From Micromonospora sp. RP3T (GTDB lineage Bacteria; Actinomycetota; Actinomycetes; Mycobacteriales; Micromonosporaceae), in assembly GCF_003027925.1 (NCBI RefSeq), contig NZ_PYPS01000032.1, positions 29,232 through 93,231 on the forward strand: DNA of 64,000 nucleotides, in the 5' to 3' direction. Below are positions 16,620 through 25,809 of the stretch, one piece after another. Each line of letters begins with the position of its first letter. Within the stretch, counting starts at the first letter, position 1. The notes beneath the pieces are model-generated. The model was given only the letters and a program-made list of their open reading frames with translations, ran no database searches and was not told the origin of the DNA. The translations under genes and the position numbers were made by a program.

Positions 16620-17933
16620 TCAGGCCGGCGCGCCCACCGCGACCGTGGTGTCCGCGACCAGCGCCGCGAGCCGGTCCAGGCCCAGGTCGATCTGTGCCGG
16701 AGTGACCGCGCTCACCGACAGCCGCAACGCGTTCACCGGCGTGCCGGCGTCGTAGAAGTGCGCCATCGGGGTCCAGAGCACGCCGTACTCCCGGCCCGAG
16801 CGGTGCAGCAGCGCGTCGTCGACCGGGAACGGCACGGTGACCACCACGAAGAAGCCGCCGGCCGGTACGGTCCAGCCCACCGGCCCGCCGGCCGGGAAGC
16901 GGCGGGCCAGGCCGTCGACCAGGTGGCGCAGGTTGCGGGCGTACGCGGCCCGCTCCCGGACGTTCGCGGCGACGAGTGAACAGTCGTGCGCCAGCAGCGC
17001 GCCGCCGATCACCGCCTGGCTGATCGGGGACGTGTTCACCGTGACCATGCTCTTGATCTTGGCGAGCTGGTCGGCGAGCGGGCCGACCGTGCCGTCCGCG
17101 TCGCCCACCCGCTGGTCGGCGACCACGTAGCCGACCCGCGCGCCGGGCAGCACGGTCTTGGCGAACGAGCCGAGATAGACCACCCGACGCGCGGTGTCCA
17201 GCGCCTTCAGCGTGGGACGGCGGTCCACGCCGGCGGCCGGGAACAGGCCGTACGGGTTGTCCTCGATCAGCAGCAGCTCCTCCTCGGCGGCCACGTCGAG
17301 CAACCGGCGGCGCTGGGCGGTGTCCATGCTGACCCCGGACGGGTTCGCGAAGTCCGGCATCACGTAGCAGGCGCGCGGGCGCAACCCCTCGGCGCGGGCC
17401 CGGCGCACCCCGGCCCGCAGGTCGGCCAGGTCGACGCCGTCCGGGCCACCGGCCACCGGACGCACCGGCAGGTCGACCAGGCGGGCCGCGCCGGTCAGCC
17501 CGACGTACGTGGGCGCCACCGCGAACAGCACGTCGGCCGGGTCGGCCCGCAGCGCGCGCAGCACCAGGAACATCGCCTCCTGGCAGCCGACCGTCACCAC
17601 GATCGTCTCCGGGTCGACGGCGAGCCCCTCGTCGACGGCGAGGTGACGGGCGACCAGGTGGTGCACGATGCCCTTGGTCCGGCCGTACTGCAACAGCGTC
17701 CGGTCCACCTGGGCCGGGCTCAGCCCCAGATCGTCGGCGAGGTGCGCGCGGAACCGCTCCAGATGGTCGGGCAGCAGCGCCGAGTCGAAGAACTCCTCGT
17801 ACGGCCGGCCGGCGGCCAGCGACACCGCCTCGGGATAGTGCTGTGCCACCTCGTTGAGGAAGTTCATCGAGTTCAACGCCGGGTCGCCGACGCTGCCGTG
17901 CAGCGCCTCGACGGTCAGGTCCACCGGTTCCAC
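16620..17933 (-). CDS. hpgT: PLP aminotransferase, HpgT-like (hydroxyphenylglycine transaminase)
   Basis: A 437-residue fold-type I aminotransferase. The N-terminal LNEVAQHYPEAVSLAAGRPYEEFFD is typical of the HpgT/Aro8-like group, the PLP lysine is in VYLGSFAKTVLPGARVGY, and the Asn/Asp cofactor residues are in DFANPSGVSMD and LLIEDNPYGLFP. HpgT converts 4-hydroxybenzoylformate to L-4-hydroxyphenylglycine, usually with tyrosine as amino donor. The role is supported by the Hmo-like gene 1 base upstream and the HmaS-like gene elsewhere in the cluster; a different aromatic amino acid substrate is possible. It starts at GTG and is the last gene of a four-gene operon. Confidence 0.82.
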   Translation of the reverse strand: MEPVDLTVEALHGSVGDPALNSMNFLNEVAQHYPEAVSLAAGRPYEEFFDSALLPDHLERFRAHLADDLGLSPAQVDRTLLQYGRTKGIVHHLVARHLAVDEGLAVDPETIVVTVGCQEAMFLVLRALRADPADVLFAVAPTYVGLTGAARLVDLPVRPVAGGPDGVDLADLRAGVRRARAEGLRPRACYVMPDFANPSGVSMDTAQRRRLLDVAAEEELLLIEDNPYGLFPAAGVDRRPTLKALDTARRVVYLGSFAKTVLPGARVGYVVADQRVGDADGTVGPLADQLAKIKSMVTVNTSPISQAVIGGALLAHDCSLVAANVRERAAYARNLRHLVDGLARRFPAGGPVGWTVPAGGFFVVVTVPFPVDDALLHRSGREYGVLWTPMAHFYDAGTPVNALRLSVSAVTPAQIDLGLDRLAALVADTTVAVGAPA

Positions 17934-17934
17934 G

Positions 17935-19038
17935 TCAGGCTCCGATCCGGGTGCGCAGCCGCCGGGCCGAGGCCGGGTCGGGGCAGCCGCTGAGGATGAG
18001 CGCGTCCCGCAGTTCGGCGGCGAGCAGCGCCAGGGCGGCCTCGGCGCCGGCCCGGCCGCCGGCCGCGAGCGCCCAGAGCAGCGGCCGGCCGACCAGCACG
18101 CCGGCCGCGCCGAGCGCGAGCGCGCGCAGCACGTCCACACCGCCGCGGATGCCGCTGTCGAGCAGCACCGCGCACCGCTCCGCCACCGCGTCGACCACCT
18201 CCGGCAGCACATTCGCACTGGCCGGGGCGGCGTCGAGCTGCCGGCCGCCGTGGTTGGAGACCACCACCGCGTCCACGCCGGCGTCCGCCGCGCGGACCGC
18301 GTCGCGCGCGTCCAGGATGCCCTTGACCAGCAACGGCACCGGGGTACGCGCGCGCAGCCAGGCCAGGTCCGCCCAGCTCACCGCCGGGGCGAAGACCGCG
18401 CCGGTGTGCACCGCCACCGCCGAGACGCCGGGCGTGCCCTGGTGGGCCAGGTCGTCCCGGCCGCCGGGCAGGTTGGCGGCGGTGACGTGCGCCGGCAGCG
18501 TGAAGCCGTTGCGCACGTCGCGCAGGCGTCGACCGAGCACCGGCACGTCCACCGTCAGCATCACCGCCGCGCAGCCCGCGCCCAGTGCCCGGTCGAGCAG
18601 CTCCGCCACCAGGCCCCGGTCGCGCAGCCAGTAGAGCTGGAACCACACCGTCGCGCCGGCCGCGGCGATCTCCTCGATCGGCGTGCTGGACAGCGTGCTG
18701 GCCACGTAGGGCACGCCCGCCGCGCCGGCCGCCGCCGCCAGCGCCGGCTCCCCGTCGGCGTGCAGCAACCGCTGGTACGCCATCGGCGCGACCGCCACCG
18801 GCAGCGCGGCCCGGCCCCCGGGCAGCGTCGCCCCGGTGCTCGGGGTGTCCACCCCGGCCAGCATCCGGGGCAGCACGGCCACCCGGTCCAGCGCGGCCCG
18901 GTTGGCGGCCAGCGCGGTCTCCGTGCCGCTGCCGCCGTCGACGAAGTCCCACACGTCGGCCGGGAGCACCGCCCGGGCCAGCCCGGCGAAGTCGGCCAGG
19001 CTGGCCGGCGACACGAAGGCCGGGCCGGCGTCAGCCAC
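17935..19038 (-). CDS. hmo: FMN-dependent 2-hydroxyacid oxidase, hydroxymandelate oxidase-like
   Basis: A 367-residue FMN alpha-hydroxyacid oxidase (lactate/glycolate/mandelate oxidase family). The FMN-binding VAPMAYQRLLHADGE and PLLVKGIL segments, the catalytic His in VVSNHGGRQLD and DSGIRGGVDVLRALALGA are all present. In HPG pathways Hmo oxidises 4-hydroxymandelate to 4-hydroxybenzoylformate. Adjacency to the HpgT-like gene supports this substrate over lactate. Its ATG overlaps the 3' end of the esterase gene by 8 bases. Confidence 0.85.
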   Translation of the reverse strand: MADAGPAFVSPASLADFAGLARAVLPADVWDFVDGGSGTETALAANRAALDRVAVLPRMLAGVDTPSTGATLPGGRAALPVAVAPMAYQRLLHADGEPALAAAAGAAGVPYVASTLSSTPIEEIAAAGATVWFQLYWLRDRGLVAELLDRALGAGCAAVMLTVDVPVLGRRLRDVRNGFTLPAHVTAANLPGGRDDLAHQGTPGVSAVAVHTGAVFAPAVSWADLAWLRARTPVPLLVKGILDARDAVRAADAGVDAVVVSNHGGRQLDAAPASANVLPEVVDAVAERCAVLLDSGIRGGVDVLRALALGAAGVLVGRPLLWALAAGGRAGAEAALALLAAELRDALILSGCPDPASARRLRTRIGA

Positions 19039-20005
19039 GGTCGGTCCCGACCGAGGCCCCGGCCGACGCCGGGTCCAGGCCGAAGCGTCGGCGCAGGAAC
19101 GCGGCGACCCGGTCCTGGGCGTCGCGGCCGGCGTCGAACACGCCGGGCATGGCGAAGAAGCCGTGGATCATGCCCGGGTAGTCGGCCGTCTCGGTCGGCA
19201 CGCCGGCCCCGCCCAGCCGCTCGGCGTACCGCTCGCCCTCGGCGCGCAGCGGGTCGTGCCCGGCGGTCACCACGAGCGCCGGCGGCAGGCCGGACAGGTC
19301 CTCGGCGAGCAACGGCGAGGCCAGCGGATGGGACGCGTCCGCCGGGTCGGCGAGGTAGTGGCCGCGGTACCAGTCCACCGAGTGCCGGTTGAACAGCAGC
19401 GGGTCCTCGTCGTCGGCCGGGCGACGGCCGGGACGTTGGTCGGTGTTCGGGTAGACCAGCACCTGGGCGGCGAGCCGGGGCCCGCCGTCGGCACGGGCCA
19501 GCAGCGTCACCGCGGCGGCCAGGTTGCCGCCGGCGCTGTCCCCGCCGACCGCCAACCGGCCCGCGTCGATCCGGAACTCGTCGGGGTGCGTGGCCAGGTG
19601 GCGCAGCGCGGCGTGGCAGTCCTGGACCGCGGCCGGGAACGGGTGCTCGGGGGCGAGCCGGTAGCCGACCGTCACGGTCTGACAGCCGGCGAGGTTGACC
19701 AGCCGGCGGCAGATCCCGTCGGCGGTGTCCACGCTGCCGAGCGTCCAGCCACCGCCGAAGAACCAGACCAGCGTGGGCAGCGGACCGTCGCCGGCCGGCC
19801 GGTGTACCCGCACCGGCAGCGGCCCGGCCGGGCCGGGCACCTGGCTGTCGCGTACCTCGGCGACCGGCTCGACCGCGCCGCCGCCGGCGCGGATCGCGGC
19901 GAGGTCGGCGGCGCGGGCCTCGGCGAGGGTCTGGGTGTAGAGCGGCACGGCGCCGGCCGTCGCCCGGGTGGCCCGCCACGCGACCACCTGCGGATCGAGC
20001 GTCAT
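19031..20005 (-). CDS. Alpha/beta hydrolase, HSL-type esterase
   Basis: A 324-residue hormone-sensitive-lipase family esterase. The oxyanion motif is FFGGGW (usual HGGG with Phe for His), the nucleophile is in GGDSAGGN, and the acid and base are in AGHDPLRAEGERYAERL and MIHGFF. It overlaps the P450 stop (ATGA) and the Hmo start. It could remove an acyl group or release a product in the pathway; no specific substrate can be inferred. Confidence 0.88.
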   Translation of the reverse strand: MTLDPQVVAWRATRATAGAVPLYTQTLAEARAADLAAIRAGGGAVEPVAEVRDSQVPGPAGPLPVRVHRPAGDGPLPTLVWFFGGGWTLGSVDTADGICRRLVNLAGCQTVTVGYRLAPEHPFPAAVQDCHAALRHLATHPDEFRIDAGRLAVGGDSAGGNLAAAVTLLARADGGPRLAAQVLVYPNTDQRPGRRPADDEDPLLFNRHSVDWYRGHYLADPADASHPLASPLLAEDLSGLPPALVVTAGHDPLRAEGERYAERLGGAGVPTETADYPGMIHGFFAMPGVFDAGRDAQDRVAAFLRRRFGLDPASAGASVGTDRG

Positions 20006-21225
20006 CCGGCCTCCCCGGTCGTGACGAAGAGCTTGTCGATGCCGCGCAGGAAGAGGCTGCCGCTGTAGGTGTACGGCTGGGTGACCGCGAGTCGGGGGAA
20101 GCGGGCGAACAACCGGGGCAGCGCGATCCGGCCCTCCAGTTTCGACACCGCCGAGCCCAGGCAGAAGTGCAGTCCGACGCCGAAGGCCAGCGACGGTGGG
20201 CCGTCCCGGTGCGGGTCGAAGCGGTCCGGGTCGGGGAAGCGGGCCGGGTCCCGGTTCGCGGCGGCGATCAGCAGCAGCACGTTGTCGGCGCGGGCCACCG
20301 GCACGCCGTCCAGGTCGGCGTCGGCCGGCGCGGAACGGGCCAGGAAGTGCACCGGGCTCTCCATCCGCAGCACCTCGTCCACGCAGCCACGGGCGAGCGC
20401 GTCGTTCCCGGGTAGCGCGGCGGTCACCTCCGGATGGTCGAGCAGCAGCGGCAGACCGTTGCTGAACATGTAGACGGTGGTGACGAAGCTGGCGTTGAAG
20501 AGCACGATCAGGTTGCTGATCAGCTCGTCCTCAGTGAGGTCGACACCGCCCGCGTCGAGCACCTCGACCAGCCCGCTGATCAGGTCCTCGCCGGGGGCCC
20601 GGCGGCGGTGCGCGATCAGGTCCCGGTAGTAGGCCCGCAGCTCCTCGGCGGCCTGGTTGGCCCGGGTCAGCCGCTCCGGCGTCTTGCCGGAGACGTCCAT
20701 GTACTCGTCGATCCAGTCGACCCGCTGCCGGTACCAGGCCAGATCGGCGGCGGGCAGGCCGATGAACTCGGCCATCACCAGCGCCGGGACCGGGTACGCG
20801 AAGTCGGCGACGAAGTCCACCTCGGTGCCGTCCGCACCGGCCTCGGCCATCGCGTCCAGGCGTTCGGTGACGATCCGCTCCACCACCGGCTCCAGCGCGC
20901 CCAGCCGGCGCGGGGTGAAGGTCTTGGCGAACACCGCGCGCATCCGGGTGTGGTCCGGCGGGTTGACGAACATCATCGAGGTGAGGAACGTCCGCAGGAT
21001 CTCCTGCTCCTCCCAGCCGGGCGGGAAGCCCTTGTACCACTCCGGATCGCGCAGGATCCGGTCCACCACGTCGTACCCGCCGGCGACGGCGGTGACGGTG
21101 CTGTGCTCGGCGCGGGTGGGCACGGCGTTGATCGGCCCGTGCGCGTGCAGGGCCGCGTAGTAGGGATAGGGGTTCTGCCGGCCCTGCTCGCTGTACAGGC
21201 CGGTCAGGATCTCACTGACGTCCAC
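20002..21225 (-). CDS. Cytochrome P450 with atypical I-helix
   Basis: A 407-residue bacterial class I P450 (needs separate ferredoxin and reductase; none adjacent). The heme loop is FGVGLHFCLG with Cys355, and the ExxR motif is E284-VL-R287. The I-helix reads NASFVTT at 244-250 where most P450s have AG-x-[E/D]-TT, so the Gly is Ser and the acidic residue is Val248. This is seen in some P450s with unusual proton delivery or that act on carrier-bound substrates. It is the first gene of the P450-esterase-Hmo-HpgT operon. It starts at GTG with GGGGAGGA upstream. Confidence 0.9.
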   Translation of the reverse strand: MDVSEILTGLYSEQGRQNPYPYYAALHAHGPINAVPTRAEHSTVTAVAGGYDVVDRILRDPEWYKGFPPGWEEQEILRTFLTSMMFVNPPDHTRMRAVFAKTFTPRRLGALEPVVERIVTERLDAMAEAGADGTEVDFVADFAYPVPALVMAEFIGLPAADLAWYRQRVDWIDEYMDVSGKTPERLTRANQAAEELRAYYRDLIAHRRRAPGEDLISGLVEVLDAGGVDLTEDELISNLIVLFNASFVTTVYMFSNGLPLLLDHPEVTAALPGNDALARGCVDEVLRMESPVHFLARSAPADADLDGVPVARADNVLLLIAAANRDPARFPDPDRFDPHRDGPPSLAFGVGLHFCLGSAVSKLEGRIALPRLFARFPRLAVTQPYTYSGSLFLRGIDKLFVTTGEAG

Positions 21226-21242
21226 GGCGTTCTTCCTCCCCA

Positions 21243-21287
21243 GGAAAAGGCGGCGGGGGCGGCCGCCGTGTCGACGCCGCCCCCGCC
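21243..21287 (-). terminator. Intrinsic terminator of the secreted SGNH gene
   Basis: Perfect 12-base arms (21252-21263 and 21276-21287) with, on the minus strand, a CCTTTTCC tail. It separates the SGNH hydrolase from the P450 operon, whose start lies only 27 bases beyond the hairpin, so the P450 operon either depends on read-through or has a very compact promoter here. Confidence 0.7.
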
Positions 21288-21292
21288 CGGTG

Positions 21293-22603
21293 TCACAGCC
21301 CGAGCAGCCGCAGCGGGACGGCGTTCGCCATCGCCTGCGCGCCCGCGTCGTTCGGGTGGATGTGGTCTCCCGAGTCGTACGCCGGCAGCAGCCGGCTCGG
21401 CTGCGCCGGGTCGCGCAGCACGGCGTCGAAGTCGAGCACGCCGTCGAACTCGGCCCGGCCGGCCCCGCGCAGCCAGGCGTTGACGGCGTTGCGGGTGGCG
21501 TCCTTCTCCGCGGTCCACACGCCCGGCCCGCCGTTGCCCTCGTACGGCGTGATGGTACCGACCAGGCTGGTCAGCCCGCGCGCCTTGACCTGCTGGTTGA
21601 GCTGGCGCAGCGAGGCGATGATCGCCTCGGCGCTGTCGTCGTTCATCCAGATGTCGTTGATGCCCAGGTGGGTGATGACGGTCCGGACACCGGTCTGCGG
21701 GAACACGTCCTCGTTGAGTCGGGCCAGCGCGTTCGGGCCCAGCTCGTAGTAGCCGGGGAAGCCGCCCGCGCCGGGCTCCGGGCCCTCGTGGTTGAGCCGG
21801 TTGCCGGCCAGGCTGAGGTTGAGCACGCCCGGCGTACGGACCTCCGGCCGGGCGTCGATCAGCCGCGCGGCGAGCAGGTCCGGCCAGCGCTTGTCGGCGT
21901 TGACGGTGCTGCCGTTGCCGTCGCCGATGGAGTCGCCGAGCACCACCACCGAGCCCGGCGCGACCTTGCGCTCCACGTCGATGCCGGAGAGGAACATCCA
22001 GCAGCAGTTCGGCTTGATGGTGAAGCCGGCGCCGCCGGCCGCCGTGGTCAGGTCCGTGGCGCCGATGAAGTTGGTGACCCGGGACTGGCCGTGGAACGTG
22101 ACCGGTCCGGTGAGCACCGGGAAGTACAGGGTGACCACCAGGTCCTCCTGCTCCGCCACCGGGTAGGACAGCGGGTCGCTGAGCAGTTCGGCGCCCTTGT
22201 TGATGGTGGCCGACGTGCCGCCGGAGAACGTCAGTTCCCGGACGCTGGCCGGGTCGACGTCGGACAGGTCGTCGGCGGTGGCGGTGTTCGGCCGGGCGAC
22301 CGTGGCGTGCCCGACCTTGACGGCCTGCTCGCCGTAGAGGTTGGTGAGGCGGACCCGCAGGCGCGGACCACCCACCGTGGTCTGCACCGTCATCCGGATG
22401 CTCTGGTCGTTGAGGCCGGTGTTGGTCAGCCCCACGGTGTTCCCGCGGGTCACCGCGGCGGCCCAGCTCCCCGCCCACTCGGCGCGCCCGTGCCCGGCGC
22501 GGTCGGTGTCGGTGGGGCCGGCGCTCGCGGTGACCGCCGGGGTGCCGGCGATCAGCAGCGTTGCGGCGGAAGCTATGACGTGCCATCTCTTCGGGGTCGG
22601 CAT
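21293..22603 (-). CDS. Secreted SGNH/GDSL hydrolase
   Basis: A 436-residue secreted esterase or lipase-like enzyme. A signal peptide (RWHVIASAATLLIAGTPAVTASA) is followed by a beta-sandwich domain (about 40-210) and an SGNH domain: nucleophile in VVLGDSIGDGNG, the Gly in LNLSLAGNRL, the Asn in HLGINDIWMND, and the Asp/His pair in DHIHPNDAGAQ. The substrate is unknown. It lies between cluster genes but ends in its own terminator, so membership of the pathway is doubtful. Confidence 0.9.
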   Translation of the reverse strand: MPTPKRWHVIASAATLLIAGTPAVTASAGPTDTDRAGHGRAEWAGSWAAAVTRGNTVGLTNTGLNDQSIRMTVQTTVGGPRLRVRLTNLYGEQAVKVGHATVARPNTATADDLSDVDPASVRELTFSGGTSATINKGAELLSDPLSYPVAEQEDLVVTLYFPVLTGPVTFHGQSRVTNFIGATDLTTAAGGAGFTIKPNCCWMFLSGIDVERKVAPGSVVVLGDSIGDGNGSTVNADKRWPDLLAARLIDARPEVRTPGVLNLSLAGNRLNHEGPEPGAGGFPGYYELGPNALARLNEDVFPQTGVRTVITHLGINDIWMNDDSAEAIIASLRQLNQQVKARGLTSLVGTITPYEGNGGPGVWTAEKDATRNAVNAWLRGAGRAEFDGVLDFDAVLRDPAQPSRLLPAYDSGDHIHPNDAGAQAMANAVPLRLLGL

Positions 22604-22889
22604 CGATCCTCCATGTTCGGCAACCCCGGGCGCGGCGCGGTCGGCGCCACCTGCCCGGGCGATGGACCGGAAACTAGCCGCCGCTGGTGACGAGCGTCAA
22701 TCAACCTGATCGACATGATCAAATGCCCGCGGGATGCCGGGCCCCGACGTTCGGCTCTGTCCGCCGTGGACCGCCGCTGCCTAGGCTCGGAACCGGCGGC
22801 GGTGCGGTCGCCGACCCGGCACCCGCCGTCCGAGTACCGGCCCTGACCTGGGCCGGGCGCCGCTCGCGGACAATGATGGGGGCTGCCCG

Positions 22890-24455
22890 ATGACCGACCG
22901 GCCGAACTACGTGCACGAGGCGCTGGAGCTGTTCGCCGGGTTCGGCGACCGGGAGGCGCTGGTCGGCGGTGACCGCCGGCTCACCTACCGGCAGGTCGCC
23001 GCCGAGGTGCGCGGCCTGGCCACCGCGCTGCGCCGGCACGGCGTACGCCCGGGCGCGGCGGTGCTGGTGATGCTCGGCAACACGGTCGAGGGTCCGCTGC
23101 TGCACCTCGCGTTGCACCTGCTCGGCTGCCGCGCCATGTGGGTCGCCCCGGTCACCTCCCGCCGCGAGATCGACGAGTTCGTCGCGCTGGCCGCGCCGGA
23201 GGTGTTCGTGCACGATCCCCGCGACCCGGAGTCCGGGCAGGTCGCGGCCGGCCTGGTCGGCGTACCGGTGCTGTGTCTCGGCCCCGGCGGCGCCGGCCCG
23301 GACCTCACCGCGGGCGGCGACGCCGACGACCCGACCGACCTGCCGGCCTCCGGACCGGCGCCGGAGTCGTTCCTCCAGACCAGCGGCACCACCGGCACGC
23401 CGAAGCTGGTGCACCACCGGGAGAGCTTCTACCGGCAGGTGCTGGTGCTCGCCGCCGGCATCCGGTCCGCCGGGATCCCGCTGCTGCGGCACCTGTCGCA
23501 CTCCCCGATGTGGCTGGCCAGCGGCCAGATCACCACACTTGTCAACCTGTTCACCGGCGGGGTGCTGTTCCTGCGCGAGCGGTGGGACCCGGCGGCGTTC
23601 GTCGCGACCGTGCACGCCGAGCGGCTGACCTCCACGTTCGTCACCCCGCCGATGCTGTACGAGGTGCTCGACCATCCCGACCTGCCGGGCGCCGACTTCT
23701 CCGCGATGGTCATGTTCAACGTGGGCGCCGGGCCCGCCGCGCCGGCCCGGCTGCGCCAGGCGATCGCCCGGTTCGGCCCGTGCCTGCGGATCGTCTACGG
23801 GCTCAGCGAGGCGGTGGTGATCTGCGCGCTGCCCGGGCTCACCGACGATCCGGAGCACCCGGAGCGGCTGCGCTCCTGCGGCCGGCCGTACGGGGACGTG
23901 ACGGTCGAGATCCGCGACGCCGACGGGCGGGTGCTGCCGGCCGGCGTCGACGGCGAGGTGTGGGCCCGGACGAAGCTGAGCTTCGCCGGCTACCACGGTC
24001 AGCCGGAGCTGACCGCCGAGACGCTCGTCGACGGCTGGGTGCGCACCCGCGACATCGGGCACCTCGACGACGACGGTTTCCTCTACCTGGTCGACCGGTT
24101 GCAGGACCGGATCCTCACCCGGCAGCGGAGCTGGCCGATCTACTCCCGCCCGATCGAGGACGTGCTCGCCGGCCACCCCGAGGTCCGGGCCGCCGCGGTG
24201 ATCGGGGTGCCGGACCCGGTGGCCGGGGAACTGCCGTACGCGTACGTGGTGCCGGCGCCGGGCGCGTCGGTCACCGGCGACGACCTGATCGCGCTGGTCG
24301 TCCGGGAACTCAGCGAGACCTGGGCGCCCGGCGCGGTGGAGTTCGTCGACGCGCTGCCGCTGAACCGGTCCGCGAAGGTCGACAAACGGGCGCTGCGGGC
24401 CCGGTACGCACAGGAGCACCCGGCCGGCGCGGACCCGATCGGCAGTCCGGCGTGA
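22890..24455 (+). CDS. AMP-dependent acyl/aryl ligase A
   Basis: A 521-residue ANL-superfamily enzyme that adenylates a carboxylic acid and passes it to CoA or a carrier thiol. The ATP loop is LQTSGTTGTPKLVHH, the aromatic motif is YGLSEAVVI, the ribose Asp is in VRTRDIGHLDDDG and the catalytic Lys is in NRSAKVDKRALR. It opens a two-gene operon with an MFS exporter, translationally coupled through GTGA. The start has GGGGG about 9 bases upstream. Aryl acids or HPG are plausible substrates given the neighbours; this is not proven. Confidence 0.87.
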   Translation: MTDRPNYVHEALELFAGFGDREALVGGDRRLTYRQVAAEVRGLATALRRHGVRPGAAVLVMLGNTVEGPLLHLALHLLGCRAMWVAPVTSRREIDEFVALAAPEVFVHDPRDPESGQVAAGLVGVPVLCLGPGGAGPDLTAGGDADDPTDLPASGPAPESFLQTSGTTGTPKLVHHRESFYRQVLVLAAGIRSAGIPLLRHLSHSPMWLASGQITTLVNLFTGGVLFLRERWDPAAFVATVHAERLTSTFVTPPMLYEVLDHPDLPGADFSAMVMFNVGAGPAAPARLRQAIARFGPCLRIVYGLSEAVVICALPGLTDDPEHPERLRSCGRPYGDVTVEIRDADGRVLPAGVDGEVWARTKLSFAGYHGQPELTAETLVDGWVRTRDIGHLDDDGFLYLVDRLQDRILTRQRSWPIYSRPIEDVLAGHPEVRAAAVIGVPDPVAGELPYAYVVPAPGASVTGDDLIALVVRELSETWAPGAVEFVDALPLNRSAKVDKRALRARYAQEHPAGADPIGSPA

Positions 24456-25675
24456 ACCCGCGCCGGGAGTTGTACACCCTGGTCGGCGCCGACCTGCTGT
24501 CCAACCTCGGCACCCGGATCTCGGTGGTGGCCATTCCCTGGCTGGTGCTGGAGACCACCGGCAGCCCGACCCGGATGGGCCTGGTGGCCGCCGCGGAGAC
24601 GCTGCCGTACATGCTCTCCAGCGCGCTGGCCACGCCGTGGGCGGACCGGTTCGGCGTCCGCCGTACCTCGATCGTCGTGGACGCGGCCAGCGCGGTCGCG
24701 ATGGCGGTGGTGGCGCTCGCGCCCTGGCTCGGCTTCGGCACGCTGCTGGTGCTGGTGGCGATCGCCGGCGGGCTGCGTGGCATCGGCGACCGGGTGAAGC
24801 ACGTGCTGTTCAAGCCGGCCGCCGAGCGGGCCGGGGTGCCGCTGATCCGGCTCACCTCCGCCTACGACGGGCTGGCGCGGGGCATGACGCTGTTCGGCGC
24901 GGTGCTGGGTGGGCTGCTCATCGACTGGGTGGGACTGACGCCGGCGATCTGGATCGACGCGGCCACGTTCGCGGTCTGCGCGCTGCTGATCGGAGTGCTG
25001 GTCCGGCCGCCCGCGCCGACGCAGCCGGCGCCCCGGGAGCCGTACCTGCGGGCGCTGCGCGGCGGGTTCGCGTACCTGCGTACCGACCGGACGCTGCTGG
25101 TCATGCTGATCGTGGTCTCCGCGTCCAACATGTTCGCCAACGCCAGCGTCGCGGTCTGGATCCCGCTCTGGGTCAACGAGGTGCTCGGCGATCCGGCCGG
25201 GTTCGGGCTGCTGCTGGGCGTCTTCTCGGCCGGCGCGTTGCTGGGCAACCTGCTGTTCACGCTGGTCGGCACGCGGCTGCCCGGACAGGCGGTGTTCGCG
25301 CTCGGGTTGGCGCTCAGCGGCGCGCCCCGGCTGCTGGCGCTGGCGCTCAGCGACGACCTGGTGGTGGTGCTGGTGGTGACGTTCCTGTCCGGGATCGGGA
25401 TCGCGGCGGTGAACCCGCTGCTCGGCGCCGCGCTCTACCAACGGGTGCCGGCGGCGTTGCAGACCCGGGTGCTGGGCATCTCCGGCTCGGTGGCGTTCCT
25501 CGGCCTGCCGGTGGGCGCGCTGCTCGGCGGCTGGTCGGTGGCGCTGTTCGACCTGGGTCCGGCGTTGCTGGTGATGTCGGTGGCCTGTCTGGTGCTCACC
25601 GTGGCGCCGCTGCTGTTCCTCCGCTCCGGCGCCGGCCGGCCGGCGCCGGAGCCGGTCGCCCCCACCCCGGCCTGA
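24452..25675 (+). CDS. MFS transporter
   Basis: A 407-residue major facilitator permease of the MdtG/EntS-like exporter type with about 11-12 membrane segments, for example LYTLVGADLLSNLGTRISVV, ALAPWLGFGTLLVLVAIAGG, MTLFGAVLGGLLIDWVG and VVVLVVTFLSGIGIAAVNPLL. The loop 2-3 motif is WADRFGVRRTSI. The GTG start overlaps the ligase stop, so the exporter is made with the ligase. It likely pumps the cluster product out or gives self-resistance. Confidence 0.88.
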   Translation: MNPRRELYTLVGADLLSNLGTRISVVAIPWLVLETTGSPTRMGLVAAAETLPYMLSSALATPWADRFGVRRTSIVVDAASAVAMAVVALAPWLGFGTLLVLVAIAGGLRGIGDRVKHVLFKPAAERAGVPLIRLTSAYDGLARGMTLFGAVLGGLLIDWVGLTPAIWIDAATFAVCALLIGVLVRPPAPTQPAPREPYLRALRGGFAYLRTDRTLLVMLIVVSASNMFANASVAVWIPLWVNEVLGDPAGFGLLLGVFSAGALLGNLLFTLVGTRLPGQAVFALGLALSGAPRLLALALSDDLVVVLVVTFLSGIGIAAVNPLLGAALYQRVPAALQTRVLGISGSVAFLGLPVGALLGGWSVALFDLGPALLVMSVACLVLTVAPLLFLRSGAGRPAPEPVAPTPA

Positions 25676-25809
25676 CCGCGGTGTCGGAGCGACCGCGGCG
25701 CGCACCGCCACTCTTCGGGACCGCGCAGGCAGGCGTGAACCGCTACTCTCTGGCTGCCGCGGGTGTCGCCGGCGGGCAGTGACACGGGGGAAGTCGAGGA
25801 AAGAAACGT

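Noticed and set aside
21293..22603. Secreted SGNH hydrolase as a cluster gene
   Set aside because: It has its own signal peptide and terminator, and no evident role; membership cannot be supported.
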